This document shows, piece after piece, positions 6,907 to 16,454 of a stretch of 29,032 nucleotides of DNA (position 1 is its first letter; each line of letters opens with the position of its first letter). Where the stretch lies: NCBI GenBank assembly GCA_016188575.1, contig JACPHN010000144.1:1-29032 (forward strand), in the 5' to 3' direction. This DNA comes from Candidatus Schekmanbacteria bacterium (GTDB taxonomy: Bacteria > CSSED10-310 > JACPHN01). The notes below the pieces were generated by a model. That model made no database searches. It saw only the letters and a list, made by a program, of their open reading frames with translations, and was not told the origin of the DNA. Both the position numbers and the translations under genes were made by a program.

Positions 6907-6940
6907 ACAGATACATCGTGCCAAGCCGCCAGCGTGCCCT

Positions 6941-6980
6941 GGATCCACCGCCTGTTCGACGCCGACGCGACAGCTCCCCC
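6941..6980 (+). repeat. 40-bp dispersed repeat, copy 1
   Basis: Shares with copies at 12097 and 26876 the pattern CACCGCC, three variable bases, T-n-GACG, two variable bases, G-n-CGCGAC-n-GC-n-CCCCC, with identical spacing. It lies just after the DUF559 gene and palindrome B, in a gap with no intact gene. Confidence 0.65.
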
Positions 6981-6983
6981 CTC

Positions 6984-7093
6984 CGTCCCTCCTCATCCCT
7001 TCATCAGCCAGTCCGAAACCTCATCTTCCACCCTTCCGGGGTTCCCAGCTGACGCCCGTCCCTCCTCATCCCTTCATCAGCCAGTCCGAAACC
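6984..7093 (+). repeat. Perfect 37-bp direct repeat (two copies, 73-bp period)
   Basis: The 37 bases at 6984-7020 recur without change at 7057-7093, separated by 36 bp. The unit starts CGTCCCTCCTCATCC and ends AGTCCGAAACC. No gene depends on it. Copy 2 overlaps the end of the transposase scrap on the other strand. Only two copies exist and the spacer matches neither, so it is not a CRISPR. Confidence 0.85.
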
Positions 7094-7221
7094 CCGCCAG
7101 GGCGGAATCGCCGCGGCACCCCACCATTCAGGCCGGCATCCTGATTGGTCAGGTCCAGGATGCGCCAGGGCACCACCATGTCGATGCCCAGCGCCGTCTC
7201 CAGGCGAGCGGTGGTCCCCAC
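7066..7221 (-). pseudogene. IS4/Tn5-like transposase C-terminal remnant
   Basis: On the minus strand a 51-codon frame ends at TGA 7066-7068. It contains ARLETALGIDMVVPWRILDL, which resembles the C-terminal region of IS4/Tn5-type transposases, where family members read roughly RLETALAxxxxVAWRILYLT. Homology covers only about 22 residues (7138-7209); upstream and downstream residues do not fit. No DDE catalytic residues or inverted ends are visible. I read it as a scrap of an old insertion sequence in the 0.5-kb gap between the DUF559 gene and the cyclase gene. Confidence 0.45.
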
Positions 7222-7419
7222 GGCTCGAACCCAGGGGGACGAGGCGTTTGCAGGAACGGGTGAGCAGGGATAGGATGCAGCCGCGGTTCGACTCCTTCGG
7301 CGGACCCCCGGATCGAACGTGCGGTGCTGAAGCCGAACCGTGCTCCCGCCAGCCCCGTCACGGCAACAGCGCGATCATCACCTGGCCGAAACGAGGATAG
7401 AGACCGAGGAGGGCCATCG

Positions 7420-10400
7420 ATGGCTGCCTGCCGCGCGTGCGAGACCCAGTTGCCCGAGCGCGCGAAGTTCTGCCCCGAGTGCGGCGCGCGCCAGCCGCAG
7501 CCTTGCGCCGCCTGCGGCCTGGAGCTCGGGCCGGGGGCGCGATTCTGCAGCGACTGCGGTGCGGCGGTCCCCGGGCCGGCGGCGGCATCCCCTGCTGCCC
7601 AGCCTGCCGCCGCGCCGGCAGCCCCGGTGGCGGGGCCGCAACGGCCGCCAGGCGCCGCGGAGCTGCGTCCCGTCACTGTGCTCTTCGCCGACGTCAAGGG
7701 CTTCACCACCATGAGCGAGACCCGAGACCCGGACGAGGTGCACGAGCTGATGCAGCGCCTCTTCGGCATCACGGACCGGCACATTGCCGAGCAGGGCGGG
7801 CGGATCGACAAGCATATCGGCGATGCGGTCATGGCCCTGTTTGGCGCGCAGCGCTGGCGCGAGGACGCCCCGGCGCAGGCGATCCGCGCGGCTCTGCGCT
7901 TCCAGGCCGAGGTCCAGGAGCTGGCCGATCAGCTCGAGCTGGAGGGCTATCCTCGGCTGTCCTTGCGGGTGGGCATCAATACCGGCCGGGTGCTGGTCGG
8001 GGAGGTGAGCGCCGGAGCGCTCGGCGAGACCTCGGTGCTCGGCGATGCGGTTAACGTGGCCGCGCGCCTCGAGGGGGCCTGCCCTCCGGGAAGCGTGCTG
8101 ATCTCGCACGAGACGTACCGACATGTGCGCGGCCTTTTCGAGGTCGACGCACAGCCTCCGATCCACCTCAAGGGCAAGCGCGAGCCGGTCAGCACGTATT
8201 TGGCGCGCTCCGAGAAGGAGGCCTGCCTCCACATCGGCACTCGCGAGGTGCTTGGGTACGAGACGGACATGATCGGCCGTGACGAGGAGCTGGCGGTGTT
8301 GTGGGACTCCTTCAGTCGGTGCATGGCACGGCGTCAACCGCAACTGGTCACGGTGCTGGGCTCGCCAGGGATAGGCAAGAGCCGGCTGCTGTTCGAGATG
8401 GAGAAAAGGCTGGAGGCCGCGCCGCTGCACGTGGTGCTGCTGCGAGGGCGTGCAGCGCCGAGGACGAGCGGCCAGCCGTTCGGGCTGATCGGCCAGGCTA
8501 TCCGAACAGCGGCGGGGTTGCACGACGGCCAGCCGACCGCACAATCGCGGCAGCGGCTGCTGAGCTGGGTCGAAGAGCGGCTGCGCGAAAGGCGCTCCGG
8601 GGGCCGGCGCTCCTCCGACCGCGAGGATGCGGAGGCGCCGCGGGCCGCGGCCTCGGCCGGGCCACAACCCGACGGAGCGGCCCCTGCCGAGAGAGTCGCC
8701 CACCTGGCCGGCGAGCTCATCGGACTGCCCTTCCCGGATTCGCCGCACGCCGGCCCGCTGCGGCAGGACCCGAAGCGACTGCGCTACCAGGCATTCGTGG
8801 CCTTCGAGAGGCTCTTCGGGCACTGGGCCCGGCGCGCGCCGCTGGTGCTGGAGCTGGAGGACGTGCACTGGTCGGATCGCTCGTCGCTCGAGCTTCTGGA
8901 TCACCTGCTGCGCTCGGTGAAGGATGTCCCGCTGCTGGCGGTGGTGGCGGGGCGGCCGGATCTGGCCGAGGCGCACCCTGGCTGGAGCGCCCGCGTGCCG
9001 CACGCCTCGACCGTCTCGCTGCAGCCGCTGTTGCCCGCGCAGGGCCGGGAGCTCGCGGCGCATCTGCTGCGGGCCATCCAGGGCCTGCCGGATCGGCTGG
9101 TTGAGGAGGTGGCGCAACGCTCGGCCGGTACGCCGTATTTCGCCGAGGAGCTGGTGCGGAGCCTCGCGGACCTGGGGGTGCTGGCCCTGGACCGCGATGG
9201 GCTGAGCTTCCATCCCGAGAGGCTGGCTCCCCTGGCGATCCCCTCGACGGTGGACGGGCTGCTACAGGCCAGACTGGACCGCCTTAGCCAGGAGGAGCTC
9301 TCGGTGGCGCGGATGGCCTCGGTTGTCGGCCGGGTCTTCTGGGACGCAGCGCTGGTGGCGCTCTCGCGCGGTGCCTTCTCCGCGGCGCAGGTGGATGAGG
9401 CGCTGCTGGGTCTGGTGGCGCGGGACATCGCGCGGGCCGAGCCGCGCTCGGCACTGGCGGGCTGCCACCAGTATTCGTTCGTGCACGACCTGATGCGCGA
9501 CGTGGCGTACCGGGGCCTGGTCCGGCGCACCAGGAGCCAGCTCCACGGCCTGGCGGCGACCTGGCTGGAGGGCAGGGCCGAAGGCAACCCCACCGCCTGG
9601 GGATCGCTGCTGGCGGAGCACTGGGAGCAGGCCGGAGAAAGAGAGCGGGCGCGCACTTGCTACCTGACCGCGGCGCGGCGTGCGGCGGCGGGCTTCGCGC
9701 ACGAGGAGGCCGAGCGCATGTACCGGGCATACCTGCGGCTGGTGGATGCACCTTCTCCCGAGAGCGTGGCTGCGCGCAACGAGCTCGGAGAGAAGGTCCT
9801 GCTGATGCGCGGTCGCGGCGAGGAGGCCATCGCGGAGCACGAGCTGGCGGTGGGGGAGGCGCGGCGCCTCGGAGAGCGGCGGCTGGAGGCCGAGGGACTG
9901 CGCCTGCAGGGATTCGTGTATTGGAGGAACGGCCAGATGGGGCCGGCGCGGCAGGTCTACGAACACGCCCTGGACCTGGCGCGCGCGGTGGGTGACCGGC
10001 GCCTGGAAGGAATGGTGACCGGCAACCTGGGCGTCATGTACACCGGACTGGGGCGGGTGGAGGAGGAGCGGCAACTCTACGAAATGGCACTCGCGATTCA
10101 CCGCGAGGTGGGAAACCGCCAGTTCGAGGGCATCGTGCTCGGAAACGTGGGCGCGCTGCAGCTCGAGCTGGGGCGGGTGCAAGAGGCGTGGCAGCCTTTG
10201 GAGCAGGCCCTCGCGATTCACCGCGAGGTGGGAAACCGCCAGTTCGAGGGCATCGTGCTCGGCAATCTGGGCTTCATGCACCACGAGCAGGGGCGGCTCG
10301 AGGAGGCGCGGCAACTCTACAAGCAGGCGCTGGACCTGGCGAGCGAGGTGGGCGACCGGCGGACGGAGGGATACGTGCTCGGCTTCCTGGGTGACCTCCT

Positions 10401-11069
10401 GCGCGGCGACCAGGGACGGTCACAGGAGCGGCGGCGACTCTACGAAGATGCTCTCGCGAAGCACCGAGAGGCGGGCAACCGGCGGTCTGAGGGCAGCATG
10501 CTTGGCAACCTGGGCAGCCTGGACTTCGAGCAGGCACGAATGGAACAGGCGCGACAGCTTCTGGACCAGGCCCTCGCGATCCACCGCGAGCTGGGCAACC
10601 GGCGCGGCGAAATCTGGGTGCTCGGCGAGTTGGCGGGCCTGAGCCTGATCGTAGAGCGCGATGCTGTGGAGGCCAGCAGGCTCGCCGGCGAAAGCGAGCG
10701 CCTCCTGCAGTCAATGGCCCATGCGCCCGCGCTCGACCAGCTCTCGCTCAGCGTCCTGTGCATCCGGGGGCATGTCGCGCTGGCCTCGGGCCAGGACGCG
10801 GCCGAGCTGCTGACGCAGTCCCGGGCGCTGGCCGCGGCGGACGGCGCCCGGGCCGCGAGCGAGCGCGGCGAGCGACTCGTGAAGCTGGAGCGGGCGCAGT
10901 CGGCGCGAGACGCGGGACAACCGCTGGTCCGGGCCACTGTGCCGAGGACCTGTCGACCCACCAGATCCGGTGGCTGCGCGAGCACCGGCCCGAGGTCGTC
11001 CCGCCGCAGGTGCTGGCCCGGCTCGAGGAGGACGGCGCGCTGCTGCCGGCGCCGGACGGCGAGCCCTGA
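7420..11069 (+). CDS. Zinc-ribbon, class III adenylate cyclase, AAA-ATPase, TPR signalling protein (one probable frameshift)
   Basis: ATG 7420 follows a good ribosome site (GAGGAGGG, 7406-7413). Residues 1-50 hold two zinc-ribbon units (four CxxC pairs). A class III cyclase domain follows: metal ligands D91 (FADVKGFT) and D135 (IGDAVMALFG), adenine-selecting K131 and a LGDAVNVAARLE motif with the Asn and Arg of the transition-state site, so it looks active and ATP-specific. Then an AAA/STAND-type ATPase with Walker A GSPGIGKS (K320) and a LELEDVHWSD Walker B-like segment, then about eight TPRs of 40 residues. The frame of the first 1,168 codons continues to a stop at 11187 with unlikely sequence. 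A shift near 10930-10945, equal to one missing base, restores a sensible end (GHCAEDLSTHQIRWLREHRP) stopping at 11069, about 1,216 residues. Likely a cytosolic sensor making cAMP; its input is unknown. Confidence 0.88.
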
Positions 11070-11237
11070 TGCAGGGGCAGGAGCCGAAAGTGGGAGGTTT
11101 CATCGCCCGAGCCACGCGCTGGGGTCGAGTCGGCTCGCCCGATGCTTCCTCGCCGGGCTCCTTGAAGGAATCGCCAATCTCGTGTAGATCAGAATCCCAG
11201 GCGAGCCCGGCGCTCGCACGAAGAAGGAGGATGAACC

Positions 11238-12092
11238 ATGTACGTCATCGCAGGAGTCACAGGTCACGTCGGCTCGATCGTCGCGGAGCAGTTGCTCGCG
11301 CAGGGGCAGAAGGTGCGGGTAGTGGTTCGGGACGAGGCCAAGGGTGCCACGTGGTCCCGGAAGGGCGCGGAGGTCGCCCTCGGGACGCTGGAGGACCAGG
11401 CGTTCTTGACGAGCGCCCTGGGTGGTGCGGGCGGCTTCTTCACGCTGCTGCCGCCGAGCTTCGTCGTCTCCGACTTCTACGCGTACCAGCAGCGGACGTC
11501 GGATGCGATCGCGGGCGCGGTCGCGGCCAGCGGCACGCCGCACGTCGTGCTGCTCTCGTCGGTGGGCGCCGATCTGCTCGACGGCACCGGGCCGATCAAG
11601 GGACTCCACTACTTGGAGGAGGCGCTGCGCACGGCGGGCACCAAGCTCACCGCGATCCGCGCCGGCTATTTCCAGGAAAACATCGCCAACGCGCTCGGCC
11701 CCGCCCGTCACGCGGGCGTGTTCCCGAGCTTCGTATCGTCGGCGGACTTTCCCATGCCGATGATCGCCACGCAGGACATCGGTGCGCTGGCAGCGAGGTC
11801 GCTGCTTTCGCCGCCCGCTCATAGCGAGATCATCGACCTCCACGGGCCCGCCTACTCCATGCGGCAGCTCGCGGAGAAGCTCGGCGACGCCCTGAACCAG
11901 ACGCTGCGGGTGATCGACATCCCCCCGCGGGGCTGGGTCGAGGCCATGATGCAAGGCGGCATGCCCAAGCACATCGCGGAGGTCTTCGCAGAGATGTATT
12001 CGGCCTTCGCCGCCGGGATCATCCGGCCCAAGGGCGACCGGATGGAGCAGGGGAAAACGACGATCGACGAGGTGATCAAGACGTTGGTCTAG
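11238..12092 (+). CDS. NmrA-like NAD(P)-binding oxidoreductase/regulator
   Basis: A 284-residue atypical short-chain dehydrogenase of the NmrA/SDR-a5 kind. Seen: the nucleotide-binding motif GVTGHVGS (residues 6-13), an Arg-rich VRVVVRDEAKG after strand two that suits NADP, LLSSVGAD after strand four, and IRAGYFQENI, a typical NmrA-like substrate-side motif. There is no YxxxK catalytic pair, as usual in this branch, whose members are redox sensors or quinone/isoflavone-type reductases. The start is supported by AGGAGG at 11226-11230. It stands alone, 168 nt after the cyclase gene, followed by dispersed repeats. The specific substrate cannot be told. Confidence 0.9.
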   Translation: MYVIAGVTGHVGSIVAEQLLAQGQKVRVVVRDEAKGATWSRKGAEVALGTLEDQAFLTSALGGAGGFFTLLPPSFVVSDFYAYQQRTSDAIAGAVAASGTPHVVLLSSVGADLLDGTGPIKGLHYLEEALRTAGTKLTAIRAGYFQENIANALGPARHAGVFPSFVSSADFPMPMIATQDIGALAARSLLSPPAHSEIIDLHGPAYSMRQLAEKLGDALNQTLRVIDIPPRGWVEAMMQGGMPKHIAEVFAEMYSAFAAGIIRPKGDRMEQGKTTIDEVIKTLV

Positions 12093-12096
12093 CCCA

Positions 12097-12136
12097 AATC
12101 CACCGCCCACTTGACGACGGCGCGACGGCGCCCCCT
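12097..12136 (+). repeat. 40-bp dispersed repeat, copy 2
   Basis: Same spaced pattern as copies 1 and 3 (CACCGCC, T-n-GACG, CGCGAC, CCCCC). It begins 5 nt after the NmrA-like stop and runs directly into palindrome copy C. Confidence 0.62.
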
Positions 12137-12177
12137 CCGACCTTCCGCTGGCGGGGGGGAGGGTCGGGGTGGGGGGC
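12131..12177. repeat. C/G palindrome copy C (imperfect)
   Basis: CCGACC-TTCCGC pairs with GCGG...AGGGTCGG around a TG loop; outer CCCC and GGGG runs extend it. It resembles copies A, B and D and occupies the 219-bp gap between the convergent NmrA-like and small membrane protein genes, where it may help terminate both transcripts. The rest of the gap shows no gene. Confidence 0.6.
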
Positions 12178-12311
12178 GGACAGCGGCGGGCTCTCCGTTC
12201 TTCCCCTCTAACGGCCTCCCCCCAGTGAGAAGAGGAGGGTTACTGCGCGCTGCCACTCCCTCTCCGAGCGCGTCTGGGAAGCTGAGCTCGGGGGTCTTCC
12301 TGATGCGCTTT

Positions 12312-12695
12312 CTACTCGTTCTCCCTGCCGGCATCTTCGTCCGCGTCCATCGCGCCCCGAAGGTAGGTGAACGAGCCGACCAGCCACACGAGCGTGCCAA
12401 CGCCCAGGACCGCGAGCGTGGCGCGGGCGAACGGGACGGCATTCTCGAAAAGCAGGTCGCCCATGTCGGCGTCCATCCCGCCGGCAAAGCACACAGCGCA
12501 GTACAGGACCACGCCGACAATGGTAATGACGAAGCCGGCGAAAATCATGCCCTTGCCTGCCCTCTGCAGGGACTCCGCACGCGCGGCCGGTGACGTGCGC
12601 GGCGCGGACCGAGACGCCGCGCAAGGTTCATCGTAGACGGGCAGGACAGCGTCGCCGCGGCCCAGGCGGAAGGAAGAAGCTGCGTTGGTATTCAT
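12312..12695 (-). CDS. Small two-helix membrane protein
   Basis: A 127-residue protein I do not recognise by family. A polar N-terminal tail of about 45 residues precedes two hydrophobic helices (about 49-71 and 92-112) joined by an acidic loop containing MDADMGD; the C-terminus is acidic. The ATG at 12695 overlaps the stop of the upstream transporter gene (ATGA) and has GGAGG at a suitable distance, so the start is firm. Being translated with a TehA/SLAC1-type transporter suggests an accessory subunit or a protein used under the same conditions. That is inference from position only. Confidence 0.72.
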   Translation of the reverse strand: MNTNAASSFRLGRGDAVLPVYDEPCAASRSAPRTSPAARAESLQRAGKGMIFAGFVITIVGVVLYCAVCFAGGMDADMGDLLFENAVPFARATLAVLGVGTLVWLVGSFTYLRGAMDADEDAGRENE

Positions 12696-13873
12696 CGTGG
12701 ACCTCCATGTGATGGTTGGTTGGCGCTCGCGCGTTCGAGCGATGAAAAAGCTGACAACGGTGATACGGAAGCCGCGAACGGCGGCCTCAGAGCTCGCCAT
12801 GCGATCAACAGCAGGTAGAGAAAGCGGGCCACCAGGCCAAAGAAGGTGAACATCCAGGCGATGATGGCCACGACGATGAAGCCTCTCGCGATCCAGGCCA
12901 GGAAGGGCAGCTCGAAGGTCTCGACGAGGCGGTAGGTGCACACGCAGTACATCCCGAGAGGGAAGACCAGACCCCAATAGAGCGGGTCGTACGCGAAGGC
13001 CACTCGACGCACCGCGTGGCGCCAGATTCCGAGCACCACCAGCATCGGGATCCACCATGTCGCCGTCGCCCAATACAGGATCGTGAAGCCCTTCACGAAC
13101 GAACGGATCGAGCCCATGAATGGCGAGTCGCCTGACGCGGCGATGAGCGCGGTGCCCGCCAGCGTCGAGATCGCCACGGCTCCCATGTTGATCCAGTACG
13201 GAGGCATGAGGTCGGTCGGCAAGAACCGAAAGAACGTGTACCGGTAGAAGATCAGCGAGATCATCCAGATGTAGAGCATCCCGCCGCACAGCCAGAACGA
13301 GGTGAGGAAGAACAGCGCGGCATCCCGATTTCCCAGACGGTCGGGAAGGACGAGGCAGCCCAGGACGCAGATGGACTGCGTGGCGACCACCGCCAGCAGC
13401 CAACCGCCGTTGATGCCTTCGGCCAGCGATGGCTTCTCCTCGCGAATGCTGAGCGCGACGAAAACCGTGTACGTGCAGATCACCCAGAGCAACAGGCCCA
13501 GAACCCACAGGCCGAACCCGATGCCTGGGACGTGCCGGAGCAAGACGAGCTGGCAGCCCAGCACACACGTCGCGGCGACCGTCGTGAAGAAGCCCGGGCC
13601 ACGCTGGTGACTGGACCAGTCCGCGAGGAACGCCTTCGGGAAAAGCAGCACGCGGGTGATCGTGGCCAGCCAAAGGACGCCATACGCTGTCACGTTAATC
13701 CAGAGCAGGAGCGCCGACAGTTCCCGCAGGCCAAGCAGGTGACACGCGATGGAGACGATCCCCGTCGCCATCGACATCGCGAAGTAGGCCGGGTGCAACG
13801 TCGCCAGCCGCTCGCCGAGGTAGCGGCGAACGCGTCCCGATCTGGCGTGTAATGACGACCTGCTCGACTCCAT
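12692..13873 (-). CDS. TehA/SLAC1-type (TDT family) membrane transporter or anion channel
   Basis: A 393-residue, about ten-helix membrane protein. The opening HPAYFAMSMATGIVSIACHLLGL is characteristic of the tellurite-resistance/dicarboxylate transporter family, which includes TehA, yeast Mae1 and plant SLAC1. Further helices with family-like aromatic and proline spacing follow (FFTTVAATCVLGCQ, PPYWINMGAVAISTLAG, DPLYWGLVFPLGMY). Members pass C4-dicarboxylates, sulfite, chloride or nitrate; the substrate cannot be told. The ATG at 13873 has no clear ribosome site. A 101-bp gap separates it from the response-regulator stop and could hold its promoter, or it may be cotranscribed. Its stop overlaps the small membrane protein start. 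Confidence 0.87.
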   Translation of the reverse strand: MESSRSSLHARSGRVRRYLGERLATLHPAYFAMSMATGIVSIACHLLGLRELSALLLWINVTAYGVLWLATITRVLLFPKAFLADWSSHQRGPGFFTTVAATCVLGCQLVLLRHVPGIGFGLWVLGLLLWVICTYTVFVALSIREEKPSLAEGINGGWLLAVVATQSICVLGCLVLPDRLGNRDAALFFLTSFWLCGGMLYIWMISLIFYRYTFFRFLPTDLMPPYWINMGAVAISTLAGTALIAASGDSPFMGSIRSFVKGFTILYWATATWWIPMLVVLGIWRHAVRRVAFAYDPLYWGLVFPLGMYCVCTYRLVETFELPFLAWIARGFIVVAIIAWMFTFFGLVARFLYLLLIAWRALRPPFAASVSPLSAFSSLERASANQPSHGGPR

Positions 13874-13974
13874 ACGTAGAACATTGAACGGAAGCCGACG
13901 CGCCCGGTATCGGCTGGCGTCTGATGACCACGTAGGAAGAACAGAGGGAGACCGTCGGCGCTCGTCCTACAACA

Positions 13975-14607
13975 TCAACCGACGAGCCCGTTGCGAACCG
14001 CGTACTGCATGACTTCGGCGTTGGATTCCAGGGACATCTTTTCCAGGATGCGGGTCCGATACGTGCTCACGGTCTTGACGCTGAGATGGAGCCGTTCGGC
14101 GATCTCCGACACCGATTTGGCCGCGGCCAGCAGCAAGAAGACCTCGAGCTCCCGGCTGGAAAGAGCTTCGTGGGGCTTCCCCTCGTGGTCCTTGGCCAGG
14201 TGATCGGCGAGCTGCTCGGCCAGCGCCTCCCCGAGGTAGCGCCGACCGGCGCGGACGGCGCGAATGGCCTTGAACAGCTCCGCGTCCGCGGCCTGCTCTT
14301 TCGTAAGATAGGCGGACGCCCCATCCGCAAGCGCCCGGACGACGAATTGCCGCTCGCCGTACATGGAGAGCACGATGACGGGCAGCTTCGGACACGCTTC
14401 CTTCAGCTTTGGCAAGGTGCTGAGGCCATTCTCCGCTCCCAGCGCGACGTCGAGGATCACCACATCCCACTGCGCCGCCTTCACCTTGTTGAGCAGCTCT
14501 GCGCAGGTCGTAGCCTCGCCGATCACGACGTCCGGAAACTCCAGATCGAGGATGTGTTTCAGGCCAGAGCGAACAATCTTATGGTCGTCGGCGATCAGGA
14601 TCTTCAT
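13975..14607 (-). CDS. NarL/FixJ-type response regulator
   Basis: A 210-residue two-domain regulator. Receiver: acidic pair D7-D8 (IADDHK), phosphoacceptor D53 (VVILDVALG), S81 (VLSMYG) and K103 (YLTKEQ). Output: a LuxR-type helix-turn-helix at about 147-205 (LSSRELEVFLLLAAAKSVSEIA...LSVKTVSTYRTRILEKM). The ATG at 14607 overlaps the kinase stop (ATGA at 14604-14607), so the pair is coupled and surely cognate. Targets are unknown; the downstream transporter is the natural candidate by position. Confidence 0.95.
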   Translation of the reverse strand: MKILIADDHKIVRSGLKHILDLEFPDVVIGEATTCAELLNKVKAAQWDVVILDVALGAENGLSTLPKLKEACPKLPVIVLSMYGERQFVVRALADGASAYLTKEQAADAELFKAIRAVRAGRRYLGEALAEQLADHLAKDHEGKPHEALSSRELEVFLLLAAAKSVSEIAERLHLSVKTVSTYRTRILEKMSLESNAEVMQYAVRNGLVG

Positions 14608-16454
14608 GCCCACTGCTCCCTGCCCGGCACTGTATCGGGCGAGCTCGGTGTTTCCCGTGGTACTTCCACGACGATCGTGGTGCCTTTCCCACGCTCTCCC
14701 TGCATGCGAAAAGTGCCGCACAGCAGATGGACACGCTCTCGCATGCCCAGGATCCCGAGCGACTGTGGCCCTGCCGTCGCCGCTGGCTCGATCCCCTTGC
14801 CATTGTCGTGAATCGTGAGGGACAACGTGGTCTCGTTGCCCACGAGGTCGACGCTGACCGCGGTTGCACCAGCGTGTCGGACGACGTTGGTCAAGGCCTC
14901 CTGCACAATCCGGAATACGGTGATCGAGACCAGGCCGTCGATCGGCTCCGAGACGTTGCTGGCGTTGAGAATGATCGAAAGGCCGGACTTCGCCTCGCGG
15001 TCTCGGGCGAGCCAGTCGATGGCAGCGGCGAGCCCCAGCCGATCGAGCACGGGAGGACGCAGCTCCGATGCAATTCGCCTGACCGAGTCGATGGCGCAGT
15101 CTATTTGCTCGCTCATCTTGACAATCGCCTGATCCCCGGTGGAGGGATCCGCCTTGCGTGAGCAGACGCGGCACACGGTCGAGAGCTCCATCTTCAGACC
15201 CGTCAGAAGCTGGCCAAGCTCGTCATGGAGCTCACGCGCGATCCGACCCGCCTCTTCATCCCGGGCCGCCTGCAGACGGTGAGAGAGGGCGCGAAGCCGA
15301 TCCTGAGCCTCAAGAGCCTCATGCTGCCGAGCGGTCAAGGCGTCAGCCATGTTGCTGAAGGAGAGGGCGAGCTCTCGCAGCTCACCGTGACTCCCGGGCA
15401 GCGGTGCGCGTGCTGCGAGGTCGCCGGCTGCGAACCTGCGCACCGCGCGCGTCAGCGCGCGCAGGACGCGCAAGACAGAAAGCTCGGCCGCGAACAAGGC
15501 AGCCGCGATGGCAAAGATCGTCACGAGGATGAGCCCCACCAGCGTCCGATAAAACGCCCGATTCGCCGTCCCTTGCACGCGATCATAGGGCAATCCGGCG
15601 ACGACAAAAATGCCCGGGATACCCTCCATTGGGGTGGCCACGAAGTACCGCGACGCCGCGGGGGAGCCGATCTCCAAAACGGCACCCCGTGGTCGACCGA
15701 GCGCTTCAGCGAGGGCAGGGATCGGACGGTCCTGTTCGGCGATGAGATCGCGCGTGGCCGCTCCCGAGCGCGCAAGCACGCGGCCCGTACGATCCGTGAT
15801 GAGCAGCGAGTAGTCTGCGGGAAGATTCGCTTGCTCAGCCAGTTGGTCCAGCCAGCCGAGCTCGACCGCCACGAAGGCGACCGCGCAAGGTGCGCGCTTT
15901 GGACCACGGATCGCGTATGCCAGGTGCAGCACCGGACGGCCGATGAAACCGACGACATACGTTCCCGCCTCGACCTCGGCAGAGCTGAGAGCACGCTCGA
16001 AGGCGATGTTCGTCTTCAGGCTCGCCGAGTGCTGGATGGGCGCGGCACTGCAGACGACCTCACCACCAGGATCGGCGACTCCGATGTTGGCGAGCTGCGG
16101 AAATCCGCTCAGCAGGGCCGGGAGGTAGTCGGGACAGACAGGCGCGGTCGCTGGTGCCTGACTCTCGCACGCGAGCACGCCGGCAAGGCGGCGAAGGAGT
16201 CGTCTGCCTCCGTTGAGCTGATGAGCGTGTTCCCGAGAAGCCAGGCTGCCCAGATGGCGCGCCTCGGTTTCCATCCTCTCCAGGGAAAGCTCGCGCTCCT
16301 TGGCCGCCGCGAAGAAGATGAACAAGATCGCTGGAACCGTCGCGAAGCAGACGAGCAAGATCAGGCGACCTCGGAGGGTGAGGAACACCGTGACGAACCT
16401 GCGCGCGGTCGATGGTTGCTGCTCGGTGGTCCCCCGGTTTCCCCGTCTCCTCAT
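14604..16454 (-). CDS. Cache-domain sensor histidine kinase (HisKA_3, NarX/DegS type)
   Basis: A 616-residue membrane sensor. Helix 1 at about 29-51; an extracytoplasmic region of about 250 residues with double-Cache character (VCSAAPIQHS, ADYSLLITDRTGRVLARS); helix 2 at about 303-324; HAMP at about 325-378; dimerisation domain with phosphoacceptor H410 (RIARELHDELGQLLTG); and a HATPase with N-box FRIVQEALTNVVRHA, G1 HDNGKGI and G2 GILGMRERV. Double-Cache sensors bind small metabolites such as amino acids or carboxylates. The ATG at 16454 overlaps the stop of the upstream gene (ATGA at 16451-16454) but has a weak ribosome site of its own, which fits coupled translation. Intact. Confidence 0.94.
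   Translation of the reverse strand: MRRRGNRGTTEQQPSTARRFVTVFLTLRGRLILLVCFATVPAILFIFFAAAKERELSLERMETEARHLGSLASREHAHQLNGGRRLLRRLAGVLACESQAPATAPVCPDYLPALLSGFPQLANIGVADPGGEVVCSAAPIQHSASLKTNIAFERALSSAEVEAGTYVVGFIGRPVLHLAYAIRGPKRAPCAVAFVAVELGWLDQLAEQANLPADYSLLITDRTGRVLARSGAATRDLIAEQDRPIPALAEALGRPRGAVLEIGSPAASRYFVATPMEGIPGIFVVAGLPYDRVQGTANRAFYRTLVGLILVTIFAIAAALFAAELSVLRVLRALTRAVRRFAAGDLAARAPLPGSHGELRELALSFSNMADALTARQHEALEAQDRLRALSHRLQAARDEEAGRIARELHDELGQLLTGLKMELSTVCRVCSRKADPSTGDQAIVKMSEQIDCAIDSVRRIASELRPPVLDRLGLAAAIDWLARDREAKSGLSIILNASNVSEPIDGLVSITVFRIVQEALTNVVRHAGATAVSVDLVGNETTLSLTIHDNGKGIEPAATAGPQSLGILGMRERVHLLCGTFRMQGERGKGTTIVVEVPRETPSSPDTVPGREQWA

Noticed and set aside
6984-7093. Possible mini CRISPR array
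   Set aside because: Only two repeats; the unit does not form a CRISPR-like palindrome and no cas gene is near.
7378-9213. 611-codon minus-strand frame
   Set aside because: Antisense to the cyclase and ATPase domains, which carry all catalytic motifs; long shadow frames are expected in GC-rich DNA.
10970-11824. 284-codon plus-strand frame across the cyclase end and NmrA-like start
   Set aside because: Mostly an out-of-frame reading of the NmrA-like gene, Arg/Gly-rich, without domain signal.
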